A stretch of 64,000 bases of DNA from Pycnococcus provasolii (GCA_938743325.2 OW568879.1:124001-188000); one strand, 5' to 3'. Positions 38,047 to 47,692 are shown, counted from the stretch's first letter. Made by a program: numbers and translations. The notes: generated by a model not told the origin, from the letters alone.

Positions 38047-38697
38047 GTCAATGACGCGCGAGCGTTATTGGGAATGCGGGATGATTTTGCGCCGTTGGGA
38101 TCGGTGTTGCCCTCGCGAGCACACACTCGATTCGCCTCCCCGAAGTTCGCCCGCCTTGTATTGGAGAAGGCGGGCACGAACGAACGACGCACATCCTCCA
38201 AGGCTACCAAATACAGCTGACGGCGTTTTCGTTTTCTCTCTTCTTTCCCTGCAGAAAGCCATACAACACGGGTGTGTGTGGCAGACCCATTTGAAGTTTT
38301 GCGACGAGCGCGAAGATGAAAACAAAATCAAAGGCAAAGCAGGCTTCAGCCCAGGGGGGGCAGAGGGACCGGCGCAGATGCAGATCAGGGGAGGAGTTTC
38401 CTTTTTCCCCGCGCCGGCGGGGGGGATCCGTCGTAGAGTACTTTCCGTATGTGGTCATTTATTCCTCTGTCTTTTTTCTTTTTTTTCTTCCCCTGGGGAT
38501 CCCGGTCGGAGGTCGGTGTTTTGACTTTTGGTGGTGAGTTGTTGTTCCATTGTTGTCTACAGGCAATGGCGTCCAAGTGTGGGAGAGGATGGTGGGGCTG
38601 TGGGGCTGCGCTGAGGGGCGTCCGTTCGATGATATATCCGAGCGACGTGCGCCCCGTTGTAAATAAACCACTTCTTTTCTTCCCCTCGTGTGTGATC
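38047..38697. other. Spacer before a doubtful small gene
   Basis: The spacer has no convincing gene. It has G/C-rich and pyrimidine-rich runs. Confidence 0.5.
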
Positions 38698-39204
38698 ATG
38701 GCGTCTCTCGCGAACTCTGAAAGGCTCGCTCGAGCGGGTCGGCGACGACGCTTTGCGCATTCTGCGCGAAACTATCAACGCTCTCGAGAGCTGGCCGCGG
38801 CCGAACAAGCAAGGCTTCTACCCATAAGGCGAGCGGCGTATGATGCGGCAATCTTGGAGCTCGGTGGTGCGGTGATGAGCGACGAGGACGTCACGCGTGA
38901 AGACACTACTAGGATCGCGAGCGAGTGCTTACGCGCACATACTCGCCAACGGCTACTCCTACATTGGCACCGCCGGTCGTCCGGCGGAGCCGGATACGAC
39001 TCGGTGGACGTGGGAGGATGGCGCGTGGACGCCGACGTTCGAGGGACGCCGTTTCTTGACGCAACGCACGACGGCGAGGAATGGGGGGGTGGGGGGGGAT
39101 TATTATTAACCCTAGCACTAACCCTAACCCTAATCCCTCTTCTTTTAAAACCCTATTCATCATGCGCGCGCCCCCTTTGCCCTCGCAGACTGGCAGAAGG
39201 CTAA
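38698..39204 (+). CDS. Doubtful small protein, frame ends in telomere-like DNA
   Basis: The frame from ATG 38698 is 168 codons. Its first ~90 residues (Arg/Ala-rich, with ELAAAEQARLLPIRRAAYDAA) look protein-like. Beyond about 38930 the +1 frame reads better (ANGYSYIGTAGRPAEPDTTR, WTWEDGAW), which ends at 39109. That suggests an unresolved indel, an unrecognised intron or a decayed gene. The last part of the listed frame is translated from CCCTAA repeats (LALTLTLIP) and is not credible. I see no family. Confidence 0.3.
   Translation: MASLANSERLARAGRRRRFAHSARNYQRSRELAAAEQARLLPIRRAAYDAAILELGGAVMSDEDVTREDTTRIASECLRAHTRQRLLLHWHRRSSGGAGYDSVDVGGWRVDADVRGTPFLDATHDGEEWGGGGGLLLTLALTLTLIPLLLKPYSSCARPLCPRRLAEG
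39107..39137 (-). repeat. CCCTAA telomere-like tract
   Basis: Three to four CCCTAA units (one CCCTAG) lie about 105 bp upstream of the ATG at 39242. Here the C-rich strand is on the coding strand of the downstream gene, unlike most other tracts in the window. Confidence 0.85.
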
Positions 39205-39241
39205 CCAGATTCTCCGAGCCCGCGTTCATTTGCATTTCCAA

Positions 39242-40678
39242 ATGAGGAGTCCAACGAAGAAGGTGAACATGGCGTCCACGTCCCCTTCTCCTCCTCTGCT
39301 GGCGTCGTCGTCATCCATATCCATGTCGTCAATGCCTTTGAAACAAGTTCCTCCTCCTCCAAAAGCACAAGGCCCTCCTCCTCCTGTGGTGGTTGCGCAT
39401 GTCGAAGACGCCCTGCACGCGTACCGACAAGGGTACGCCGACGGCTTGATGTTCGAACGAACACAAGAGTCCCTTGATGATAGAGGCACACCCACCGTCG
39501 TTGCCCCACCAAGCTCAGCAGCTCACCAACGCGCTCATACACCATCACCGCCGCTTCCAGCTCAACCAAGTCCCCAGTCTTCTTCGGCGCGACTCGCGCC
39601 GTTCATCGAACAATTAAGACACGACCATCTCGGCGCCATCGCAGAAGCTGAACATGCACGTAGTGCTCTCGCAGAAACGGCGTCGAAAACGGAGGAAATC
39701 AAAAGCCGACTCAGAGATACCAAGATGGAAAGAGACAGCCACAAACGAGTCAGCGAAAGCCTGCACGCACAGCTGCTTGACACGCGCAAGGAACTCGACC
39801 ACCTGCGCAGCGCCGTTCATAGAACGCCAAAGGAACAACAAACGAACGCAGGCGACGTCGCACGTCTCGAAGCGAGACTCGAGGAGGAACGGAGACTGCG
39901 CGAGGCGAACGCAAAGGCACACGAAGATGCACTAAAGGGACTGAGAGAGGAGAACGCCAGACTAAACGCCACGCTTGCGACAGGCTGGTCGAGTATGTCT
40001 CGCGAGGCGGATTCGCGCGTTGCAAAGCTCGAGGAAGATCTCAGGCGCGCGAGCGAGGCACGCGACAGCGCGCAGACGCGCATTACCGAGATGAATGCCG
40101 AAATTGCCAAGGCGGAGGCGTTCGCGGCTAAGGCGGAGGTGGAGACGGCGAACATTCGTACCGAGCTCGAAAATTTGCGAGAGGACCTGCGTCGCGAGCG
40201 GCGACGGGCGGACGCTTTCGAAGCATCGGCGACGTTGGCGCGCGAAGAGGCGAACGGCGTGCAGTCGCGCCTGAACTCTCTGAAGGTGGCTTACCGCGAG
40301 GTCACAGATGCTCACGCGGCGGCGGCGGCGAACGGGACGACCGAGGCTGAGTCGTGGATGCGCAAATACGAGCAGCAGAAGGCAAAGGCGAACGCATTGC
40401 TCAACCAGCTTGCGGAAAGCCAGTCTGTGTACGAACGACGCCTCGAGCAGGTGCGCGGCAAGATGGGCGAAATTCCAACGCCATCTTCGACGCAGACGCC
40501 CATGCCAAATCCAGGCAGCGGCACGCCATCAAGCACGTTTGCGAGCTACATTGCCGCTCGCCGCCACGTAGAGAGCGCAACAAAATCGCAAGCGGCATCA
40601 GCCGCCGCCGCCGCCGCCGAGCAAGCGGCAAGTCATATGCGCCGCGAGCGCATCGCTGTCGTGCGAAACGGCGTGTAA
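39242..40678 (+). CDS. Coiled-coil protein, unknown function
   Basis: The product has 478 residues from ATG 39242; the open frame extends 4 codons upstream to a TTG. A Pro/Ser-rich N-terminus (about 1-110) is followed by a long heptad-rich coiled coil (about 120-400) with repeated EARLEEERRLREAN-type segments, and the tail is Ala-rich with low complexity (QAASAAAAAAEQAA). It could be a cytoskeletal, centrosomal or vesicle-tether protein. No catalytic domain is seen. It is convergent with phosphoglycolate phosphatase, with only 20 bp between stops. Confidence 0.8.
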   Translation: MRSPTKKVNMASTSPSPPLLASSSSISMSSMPLKQVPPPPKAQGPPPPVVVAHVEDALHAYRQGYADGLMFERTQESLDDRGTPTVVAPPSSAAHQRAHTPSPPLPAQPSPQSSSARLAPFIEQLRHDHLGAIAEAEHARSALAETASKTEEIKSRLRDTKMERDSHKRVSESLHAQLLDTRKELDHLRSAVHRTPKEQQTNAGDVARLEARLEEERRLREANAKAHEDALKGLREENARLNATLATGWSSMSREADSRVAKLEEDLRRASEARDSAQTRITEMNAEIAKAEAFAAKAEVETANIRTELENLREDLRRERRRADAFEASATLAREEANGVQSRLNSLKVAYREVTDAHAAAAANGTTEAESWMRKYEQQKAKANALLNQLAESQSVYERRLEQVRGKMGEIPTPSSTQTPMPNPGSGTPSSTFASYIAARRHVESATKSQAASAAAAAAEQAASHMRRERIAVVRNGV

Positions 40679-40698
40679 GAAGAACTTTTGTTACAGAT

Positions 40699-41712
40699 TT
40701 AGAAAACGAGCGCGCTCAGACGTGGCACGACTGTTGTCGGCACGACGCCACCGTCGGCGGCAGCCTGGGCAACGTCCTCAGCGGTTGCGACGCCGCTTAG
40801 AGTCAACACAGTCACCGCGGCATCTCCGGTTACGCCCAGCATGATGTCGGTGTCTAGGCGGTCACCAACCACCGCTGCCCGAGAAAGGTCGACACCTCTG
40901 CTATCGCGAATAACACTGAGCATAATGGATGACGGTTTCCCGCAGTTGACGTCAGGCTCGTCGCGACCGAGCGCGCTGCAGATGGCACCCACGCACGCTC
41001 CGGCACCGGGCATTAGAACTCCACCGTGCATATCACCAGCGTCGAGGTTTGTGCTGATGAATACAGCGCCTGCTTGTATGCACCGCGACGCGTAGCATAT
41101 CTTTCTATACGTGAAACTGGAATCACAACCCACAATGACGGCTTTTATGTTAGAGTCAGGAACAAGGTCGTTGACGAATTCTTCGGCAGTGCATGCAGGT
41201 TCAAGCCCTCCAGGAGGTTCCTGCGCGACTTCGACGCCAGCTTGTTGAAGTTCATCTCTAATACCGTCTCCGCCGACGACGTAAACGGACCCGTTAAGGT
41301 TCAAGGAAGCGGCGTGTTGGGCAGCAACGAATGCCGACGTTATTATTTGCTCCTGTTTCGCTTCGAAACCCAGCGTCGCAAATTTCTCCACGTACGCCGA
41401 ACGCGATTTGGCGGAGTTGTTCGTGACGAAGAAAAGGCGTTTGCCCAACCGTTCGAGTTCACGCAGCGCGTCGATTGACTGGTCGATGGGCGTCGCGCCC
41501 TCCCAGAGCACGCCGTCGCAGTCGAGCACGAATGTGTCGACTCGGTCCAGCAGGTCGGAGGAGACGGTGTCTTGCACAAGGTTAGCGGTAGAAGCGGGTC
41601 TGCGTACCTTCCCACGAGCAACCTGCCGTACTTTCACGCGTGCGAGGGAGCGCGCAGGCACGCGCATATGACGCGCAAGCGCCGACGGAGAGGCTCTCGC
41701 CGACGACAACAT
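40699..41712 (-). CDS. PGP: Phosphoglycolate phosphatase (HAD family, PGP)
   Basis: The product has 337 residues. The first ~45 residues are Arg/Ser/Ala-rich (MLSSARASPSALARHMRV) and look like a transit peptide. HAD motif I is DCDGVLW near 63 (nucleophile and acid Asp), motif II is VTNNSAKSR, the Lys is in GKPSS, and motif IV is VVGDRLDTDI; the C2-type cap with the catalytic core of the 4-nitrophenylphosphatase/PGP group lies between. In photorespiration, PGP removes phosphate from 2-phosphoglycolate made by Rubisco oxygenation; the plastid leader fits that. Other HAD phosphatases of the same family (for example pyridoxal phosphatase) are the alternative. Confidence 0.9.
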   Translation of the reverse strand: MLSSARASPSALARHMRVPARSLARVKVRQVARGKVRRPASTANLVQDTVSSDLLDRVDTFVLDCDGVLWEGATPIDQSIDALRELERLGKRLFFVTNNSAKSRSAYVEKFATLGFEAKQEQIITSAFVAAQHAASLNLNGSVYVVGGDGIRDELQQAGVEVAQEPPGGLEPACTAEEFVNDLVPDSNIKAVIVGCDSSFTYRKICYASRCIQAGAVFISTNLDAGDMHGGVLMPGAGACVGAICSALGRDEPDVNCGKPSSIMLSVIRDSRGVDLSRAAVVGDRLDTDIMLGVTGDAAVTVLTLSGVATAEDVAQAAADGGVVPTTVVPRLSALVF

Positions 41713-42066
41713 CTTGGGGATAATGTTTGGGATAGACCTTGGATAGACTAAAGAGTTTTTGTAACCCTAACCCTAACTAAAGGCAGAAAGGGGCACGAGT
41801 GGGAGATTGGGGGGGTACTCAAATACCAACCTAAGGTTACCCGGGTAGTCAAATGCTGTAGATCGTTTATGTCACGAAACGCACAAACCCAAGGTCGACA
41901 TACTGTGTATAATAAATTTTACGTTTCACGGTCTTGGTGGAATCCGTTCTTGTGCGTGTGCGTGCGGATGTGTGCGTGTGCGCGCGCTTGGACTAAAACT
42001 TGTGTAGTAGTAGTCTATGTACATCATTACATACGAAAACGTACAGTAGTTATGTACTGCGCGTTT
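41713..42066. other. Spacer with telomere-like tract and TAGTCTAT motifs
   Basis: This 354-bp spacer lies upstream of the phosphoglycolate phosphatase and downstream of the GH2 stop. It has TAGTCTAT-type octamers near 41745 and 42010, a CCCTAA tract at 41763-41778, and GT-rich DNA (about 41950-41990). No gene is seen. Confidence 0.6.
41763..41778 (-). repeat. CCCTAA telomere-like tract
   Basis: Two CCCTAA units lie 50 bp upstream of the PGP ATG (41712), so the coding strand reads TTAGGG. Confidence 0.75.
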
Positions 42067-44388
42067 TCACCTGCAGGTCCGAAACACGCTCTTCGCCGCC
42101 TCGTACGCAACTTTAGGTCGGCGCCAAAAGTCAACAACGCCTTTGTTGTTCTCACCTTTAGGACGAGCGAAGCCACGAGTGCAATTGCCCGTCTTGACGT
42201 GCGCGCAGTCTCTCTGCCCATTCGCCATCTCAACACATCCACATCCCGCATTGGTGGAAATGTCGTTCGCCTTGATGTCCGCAAATTGCCAGAGCGCCAC
42301 CCCACTGAATGCCGAATTCTCGCACGCGACGCTCGCCGTCGCCTTCACCACGCCTGCCTGGTATGCTTGGCCCCACTTCACGTCGCTCCTGTTGTTCTTC
42401 CACTCGTGGATTGCACCTGCCCCAGCCTCGCTGATGAGAAGCGGCTTGCCTAGCCGCTGCGCAAGAGCCACCTGACGCGTCCAGTACCTCTTCACAAAGT
42501 TTGGTCCATAGCCGTGAGGGCCGAAGCCGTGATACCAGCCAGGGTAGTTGTTCAAGCTAATGATGTCAACAGTATCTAGAAACCGGTCTGCGTTGCCCTT
42601 CGAGCTGGCATACGTGACAAGTCGCGTTGGATCGCGCCGGTGAAGGAAACGCGACATGCGTGTGTATCCCGCCCGGCTCTCCTCGCGATCGCTCGGACCC
42701 TCGTTGTAGTAAGCAAATATTATCACCGACGGGTGGTTGAAGCTCTCCGCCACCATCGCCTCCGCCTGCGCAAGCTGGTACTTCATGAAGTACTCATCCT
42801 TGAGATGCGACACCTCTACGCTCGGCCCAAGCGTCTCCTCCCACACTAGTATGCCGCGCTCGTCGCACAGGTCGAGAAATCTTGGATCCTGAGGATAGTG
42901 TGCACCGCGCACGAAGTTGGCCCCGGCGCCAAGCAGAAGCTCGATATCGCGCTGATGCTCATCTCGCGTCATTGCCGAGCCGCTCTCTGGAGTGGACGTG
43001 TGTCGATTGAACCCAACAAGCTTGATCGCCTCTCCATTCAGCGCAATGCGTGGCACATCTCCCTGCGTCGCGGGAAGCACCGACACCGTACGCATGCCAA
43101 ATCGCACGAGAGCCGCGTCGAGGATGCGATTCGACTGCGCCGATTCCATCAACTGCAGCGTCAGCGTTTGCAACTGCGGATTCTTTGGGCTCCATAGTTT
43201 CGCGAGATTACCGCTTGCATCCTTGGGCAGCGTGGCGATGATGGACGTGTAGCCGAGCGCATCACTGCCCTTCATCTGCACGACTTCGGCAGTTGGGAAA
43301 GTCACAAGATCGCCATTGCTGAATTGAACACGAAGCGAAGCTGTCTCGGGCAGACGTCCACCAATCGGGAATGCTGCAAGCGTTACGCGAATGACGACCG
43401 TTCGTTCGTCGAGGTTCGCCACGCTCACCTCGGTGCGTCGAATTGCCACACTGGTATCTGGTGCGAGAATGTGTGCAATCACGGAGCGGTGCAGTCCACC
43501 GTGCATGTAGAAGTCGCCACCCGTGTGCGTTGGCGCCTTAACGGCAGAGTACCGATTATCCGACAGCACGGCGATGCGTCGTCGTCCGTGTCGCGATGAT
43601 GCCGCATTCACAGCTACCCAGAATCCGCTGTAACCTCCCACCTTGTTCTGCGCATGTGGCACGCCGTCGACGAAGATGCGGCAGTAGAAAGCGCACGCGT
43701 GAAAGTGCAGAAGAACTGCTCGACCAGCTGGCACAGGAACGTCTGCGATGTACCACGCAACGCCCCGTCTCGCCCTCACACCCGGCGGAGTGTTGTCGAA
43801 GACAGACGGCACGCTCACGTCCTCGCCCGCGGTCGCGGCCTCCACGCGTGTGGGCGGCTTGAGCGCGTCGAGCGGTGCGCCAAACGGCACGTTGCCAACG
43901 AAGACGAATCTCCACTTGCCGTCGAGCAGGAGGGATGTTCGTGTTGGGAATTTCGGCCACCCATCCCAAGTCGGCCACGCCTCGATAGGTCCTGAGTTGG
44001 TCTCTTCCAACCTCTCAGTCGGCGTTGGCGTCGGCCTTGTTCGTCTTGCTGTGCTGGAAGAAAGGGCGGCGTCTGCCGCCTGCGCAAACGACGACGACAC
44101 GGCGTTACCTGCGGCAGAGCCGACGTCGGCGTTTGTTTGTCTCGTCGCCTCTCCCAGCCATCCGGGCAGACGGTCGGCGTGGTGGTTGTGAACGATCCTC
44201 TGGTGCGTCCTTGTTGGCTTGTGCGTGTTTCGGATGGGGTGGTTATGTCTGAGTCCGTGCTTCCACATCTTGTAGAGGTCTTCCGGCGAGTGGCGCGCGT
44301 ACGCGTTGGCATGGGCACCTCTAAAAAGCTGGACCACCAGGAGAATATGAAACAACATATGGTTGGTGCGCGCCATCGCCATCGCCAT
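42067..44388 (-). CDS. Secreted GH2 glycosidase (beta-galactosidase/glucuronidase-like)
   Basis: The product has 773 residues from ATG 44388, the first of three in-frame ATGs in a Met-Ala repeat. A signal peptide (MLFHILLVVQLFRGAHANA) is followed by a linker and the jelly-roll, immunoglobulin-like and TIM-barrel domains of GH2. Landmarks are GFNRHTSTPESG, DIELLLGAGANFVRGAHYPQ, DLCDERGILVWEE, the acid/base Glu in YYNEGPS (about 561) and the nucleophile Glu in LISEAGAG (about 652). The enzyme hydrolyses beta-linked glycosides, most likely galactosides or glucuronides outside the cell. Catalytic residues are complete. Specificity between beta-galactosidase and beta-glucuronidase cannot be settled. 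A Cys-rich C-terminal stretch (CGCVEMANGQRDC) is unusual. The start is divergent from the phosphohistidine phosphatase across a telomere-like tract. Confidence 0.9.
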   Translation of the reverse strand: MAMAMARTNHMLFHILLVVQLFRGAHANAYARHSPEDLYKMWKHGLRHNHPIRNTHKPTRTHQRIVHNHHADRLPGWLGEATRQTNADVGSAAGNAVSSSFAQAADAALSSSTARRTRPTPTPTERLEETNSGPIEAWPTWDGWPKFPTRTSLLLDGKWRFVFVGNVPFGAPLDALKPPTRVEAATAGEDVSVPSVFDNTPPGVRARRGVAWYIADVPVPAGRAVLLHFHACAFYCRIFVDGVPHAQNKVGGYSGFWVAVNAASSRHGRRRIAVLSDNRYSAVKAPTHTGGDFYMHGGLHRSVIAHILAPDTSVAIRRTEVSVANLDERTVVIRVTLAAFPIGGRLPETASLRVQFSNGDLVTFPTAEVVQMKGSDALGYTSIIATLPKDASGNLAKLWSPKNPQLQTLTLQLMESAQSNRILDAALVRFGMRTVSVLPATQGDVPRIALNGEAIKLVGFNRHTSTPESGSAMTRDEHQRDIELLLGAGANFVRGAHYPQDPRFLDLCDERGILVWEETLGPSVEVSHLKDEYFMKYQLAQAEAMVAESFNHPSVIIFAYYNEGPSDREESRAGYTRMSRFLHRRDPTRLVTYASSKGNADRFLDTVDIISLNNYPGWYHGFGPHGYGPNFVKRYWTRQVALAQRLGKPLLISEAGAGAIHEWKNNRSDVKWGQAYQAGVVKATASVACENSAFSGVALWQFADIKANDISTNAGCGCVEMANGQRDCAHVKTGNCTRGFARPKGENNKGVVDFWRRPKVAYEAAKSVFRTCR

Positions 44389-44459
44389 CGCCAACGTCCG
44401 ATCTTAAGGGTGGCAATCCCTACAAGAGCAAGAGCAAGAGAGCTCAGGGTCGTCGTTCG

Positions 44460-44509
44460 GGTTAGGGTTTACAGGAATGAGTTTAGGGTTAGGGTTAGGG
44501 TTAGGGTTA
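44460..44509 (+). repeat. TTAGGG tract between divergent starts
   Basis: Five to six TTAGGG units, including one TTTAGGG-type unit, lie 72 bp from the GH2 start (44388) and 64 bp before the ATG at 44573. An ATG at 44477 inside the tract is in frame with the downstream gene. Confidence 0.9.
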
Positions 44510-44572
44510 TTCCCCGCTCTGGAAGTTTTTCGCGTCTTCTCCTCATTTTCCCCTCTCCGTTTTCCATTTTCT

Positions 44573-45100
44573 ATGGCGGACTCAGCGGACGCCGCGCAGT
44601 GGGACGACGCCACGGGCGCGCCGCTGAACGACGCCGCGCGCTCCATCCTCGAAGAAGCTAAGGCGACCATCGCCAAGTCATCTGCAGCCTCGTCAAAGTC
44701 TTCAAGCAAGGCTGTCATCTCTGAGGATGCCGCACGCGCCATCCTCGCGGCAATACCAGACGTTGACCTTGCAACCGGAGAACACAAATACGTGCAGGTT
44801 ATCATTAGCGTCAAAGGCGCACCCAAAGGCGTGTCGAAACCAATCGTGACATCCACCGCGGGACTCATGTACCATCCCGATATGTACGATGCCGCCATGA
44901 AGAAACTCAAGCCGCTCGGAATTACAGGACGTGTCGTCGGCGGTGGGCGCATCAACCTCGATCACGGTGCAAAGACGGCGAGCGTTTGGGGATACAGTAA
45001 ATCGTTCGGACGCGCAGAGGGGTGCAATGAACGTTCCGCGGAGATCATCGGCAGGTTCCACCCCGACTACCGCGTCACGTGGTCGGACGACGGATACTGA
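44573..45100 (+). CDS. 14-kDa phosphohistidine phosphatase (PHPT1/Janus-like)
   Basis: The product has 175 residues from ATG 44573. The C-terminal 120 residues match the phosphohistidine phosphatase family: KYVQVIISVKG, the catalytic-type His in MYHPDMYD, the phosphate-binding segment GGGRINLDHG, VWGYSKSFGRAEG and the hallmark end YRVTWSDDGY. The ~50-residue N-terminus is Ala/Ser-rich and disordered, and longer than in animals. These enzymes dephosphorylate phosphohistidine on proteins. An upstream in-frame ATG at 44477 would add 32 residues encoded mainly by telomere repeats (LGLGLGL); I prefer 44573. Confidence 0.88.
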   Translation: MADSADAAQWDDATGAPLNDAARSILEEAKATIAKSSAASSKSSSKAVISEDAARAILAAIPDVDLATGEHKYVQVIISVKGAPKGVSKPIVTSTAGLMYHPDMYDAAMKKLKPLGITGRVVGGGRINLDHGAKTASVWGYSKSFGRAEGCNERSAEIIGRFHPDYRVTWSDDGY

Positions 45101-45129
45101 CGTTGACATTTCTTCTTTGACTGCTAGTT

Positions 45130-45300
45130 GGTAAGCTCTGCGGATCCGCCGTCGCGGAAATTGGACTCCCAAACCTCGAGGCGATCGCAGCGGCGAAAGG
45201 GGCGGTCGTCGGACTCACGCGGTCCGCAGCTGCGACGTACGCAAGGAAAAATGTACGCCTCATTCGTCACGGGACAAAAGGGGGACATCTAAGGTCGCTC
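45130..45300 (+). pseudogene. Relic of a short-chain dehydrogenase/reductase
   Basis: In one frame the DNA reads [20 protein letters not shown] followed by [19 protein letters not shown], the helix around the YxxxK-like active region of classical SDRs (here the Tyr position is Ile) through to the NVR motif. Only about 40-50 residues of similarity remain. It then diverges and stops at 45298-45300. No Rossmann start or remaining domain is nearby, so this is a fragment, probably a decayed gene or transposed piece. It follows the phosphohistidine phosphatase by ~30 bp, in a 325-bp spacer otherwise without a gene. Confidence 0.6.
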
Positions 45301-45425
45301 ATATAGTAACTTAATGGAATGTACTTTACTTTACTTCAGCGCCACTCACGGCGCATTTTTACATGTTGCGAGTGATTTCGAAGGGGGCGTCTGGCGTGAG
45401 AGCTCCGCTTGTGCTTGATGTCTGT

Positions 45426-46931
45426 TCACCCGCGCTGCAGCTCACTTTCGCTCACGAGCGGGTCGTCGGATGTGCACACGTTAGACAAACCTGCGAGTGT
45501 TAAAACGCGCAGCATCGACGAGTCAACCTCCCAGCCGTGACCGCTGTACATCACGTGCTTCTTCGCATTGGACGTGTATCGTCGTATGTGACCGCTGCGT
45601 GTCTTCAACACGGCCGAGCTGTAGCTAAATCCAAACAAAGACACGGGCGGGATGTACGCGCCTTTCGACGACTGGTCGCTGGACGCGCGGCGTCCACATG
45701 TCGACACTGCCGTGAGTACAGCGTGCACGCCTGTTGACAGCGCCTTGGGACACGTCATGTCCGGCAAGTCCGAGGAGTCGGCGGCGACATGGATCGTTTG
45801 CAAATCCGCACGAAATTGAAAGTACACGTTGAACACGCGCTCGGATGCGCGAGGATGGAGCAAGCGTGGAACGACATCCTTGAAGTGTCGTCGAAGCGGT
45901 GCAACGTCATTCATGCTTTCATAGTTCCACAGCATCCACGCCTCTGGCGACGACGACGCTCTAAGCTTTTTGCGCGACTGGCAGAAGAGCGTTTTGCATC
46001 TCGCTGCTTGTGCACCGCGCGGCCTGCTAAACCACCTTGCTTCTGTGCGCGTTCCAATGTCCTTACGCACGTTCTCGCGCTCCAGTCTAGGCTCGAATAC
46101 AGCATTAAATCGCCAAACAGCGCCGTGCGCGTCGATCGCATCTCCGTTGGGACGCAGGCGCGTGAGCGGCCCATTCGCGACGAGTGCGCACGTCCCATTC
46201 GCGCCACCTAGAATCCGACGCGGCACGTCAAGGCGCGGTCTATCGCTGAGCCGTACGCGCGTGAATCCCTCGCGCGGGAACGTATCAGGATTTCCACGGC
46301 GTACGTTCGCGCGTGAGCACGCCCCGGCTCGCGTCAGTGTGACGCACTTGCTCTCTGTGATTTTGTTGGAAGACGACACAAGTTCGTGGCGACCTGCACG
46401 CACGCGCCTCATGCTTGGTAAGCTTGAGGCAAGCGCGGCTATGGCGTATGCGTCGTTCTGACTTGAAGACTGCTTCAAGCAGGTCTCGTCCGACTTGAGG
46501 CAGGCGACGAGTTGCCGTGCGGCATTTTTGGGATCGACTTGCGGATAGGTGTCGCTTAGCCACGTTTGGATTTTTGAGAGTGCTTGCTGCTGCTGCTGAG
46601 GTGCGAGTCGACTTGCGGCGTTGCAGTGCGGCGTGGGACTCCACTGTCCCCAGCTATTCCCACGCGTACGAGGCACGACGCGCGAGCTGTACAGCGTCAT
46701 CGTGTCATCCGCGTTCTGAGGTTGAGAAAGCGACGTGTCCGCCATACGCCACGCTTTGTGCGCTTGCGTTTGGAACGAGTCTGTTCGGAAGGGAATCCAA
46801 GGCCGAGGCGCCCCATTGCACATCTTTGACTTTGACGTGAACGTTGTCACAGCAGGTTTAGCAACTGCAACTGCAGCTGCAACTGCACCTGCAACTATGA
46901 AGAGACAAGATCGTACAAGGAAGACGAGCAT
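45426..46931 (-). CDS. GT29 sialyltransferase-like glycosyltransferase
   Basis: The product has 501 residues from ATG 46931; the frame extends one codon to a TTG. An N-terminal signal anchor (LVRSCLFIVAGAVAAAVAVA) fits a type II Golgi protein. Sialylmotif L is near 246 (CALVANGPLTRL, GDAIDAHGAVWRFNAV), sialylmotif S near 399 (STGVHAVLTAVSTC with VSLFGFS after a short insert) and the VS motif His/Glu near 466 (HGWEVD). GT29 enzymes transfer sialic acid from CMP-sialic acid; green algae rarely make sialic acid, and plant GT29 members use CMP-Kdo or other donors, so the donor is uncertain. A ~130-residue stem precedes the catalytic part. The family call is good; the exact activity is not. Confidence 0.86.
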   Translation of the reverse strand: MLVFLVRSCLFIVAGAVAAAVAVAKPAVTTFTSKSKMCNGAPRPWIPFRTDSFQTQAHKAWRMADTSLSQPQNADDTMTLYSSRVVPRTRGNSWGQWSPTPHCNAASRLAPQQQQQALSKIQTWLSDTYPQVDPKNAARQLVACLKSDETCLKQSSSQNDAYAIAALASSLPSMRRVRAGRHELVSSSNKITESKCVTLTRAGACSRANVRRGNPDTFPREGFTRVRLSDRPRLDVPRRILGGANGTCALVANGPLTRLRPNGDAIDAHGAVWRFNAVFEPRLERENVRKDIGTRTEARWFSRPRGAQAARCKTLFCQSRKKLRASSSPEAWMLWNYESMNDVAPLRRHFKDVVPRLLHPRASERVFNVYFQFRADLQTIHVAADSSDLPDMTCPKALSTGVHAVLTAVSTCGRRASSDQSSKGAYIPPVSLFGFSYSSAVLKTRSGHIRRYTSNAKKHVMYSGHGWEVDSSMLRVLTLAGLSNVCTSDDPLVSESELQRG

Positions 46932-47692
46932 CAATATGCCTCCCCCCGGGACCCGTTACTTAAGGTACTTAAAGGCCACACACAACAAGCTATATCTACC
47001 AACTATATAGTACAACTAATAAGGGCATGAGCTGCCGGACATCACGGCGCCATCAAAGTGATGATGGTGGAGAAGTGATCCGATCCGATCCACAAAGCTC
47101 AAGTTTAGTCTATCATACGGGGGATCCTCTGGGCGGGGAATCCCACTTATTTGGTATTTGGGAAGAACTATGTAAACTACCCGGTAAAATACACCCCACC
47201 TGATGCCTGAGGGGAAGTAGAGCACTTGCAAGGCTGATATGGCGCCCACCTATGGCGCCCAGACTGCCAGAGTTTTTAGACTTTGGTCGAGGAAATACAG
47301 GAAACTTACCACCCCCAGGCTGCCAGGGGGCATGTCACGGCTGTCACGCGTGCGCAGTACAGTACAGTAGCTCAGCACTACGGGTTACAGTAGCTAACTT
47401 ACCTGTACTGTACAGTACTGTACTGTACTACTTAACCTTACCTATGTAGACACGCTGGGCACGACGACGACACATGTCGGCAACTTTAGTCTATGAAATG
47501 GATCGCACACGCTGTCTTGGATTTTCCAATCACTGCTCCCGTTTCTTTCCCAACCAGCGTTAGGGGTAGGTAGGTTGGGTTAGATGGAGTTGACTTGTTC
47601 CCCTTCTTCAGCTACAAAAACAAAATTATTATTATTATCACAGTATTCGTTATTATCATTCTTATATTATCACATCATACAGTAAGGTCACG
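46932..47692. other. Spacer upstream of GT29, palindromic TACTG repeats
   Basis: This 761-bp spacer lies between the GT29 start and the stop of the giant gene. It has TAGTCTAT octamers near 47106 and 47485, GTACAGTAC runs at 47355-47371 and 47402-47431, and an ATT microsatellite near 47625-47655. I see no gene. Confidence 0.6.
47402..47431. repeat. TACTG/CAGTA palindromic repeat
   Basis: The tract contains the self-complementary block GTACTGTACAGTAC and further TACTG units. Confidence 0.75.

Noticed and set aside
38449-38697. N-terminal extension of the doubtful small gene
   Set aside because: Its sequence is low-complexity Phe/Leu-rich from a T-rich run and lacks gene character.
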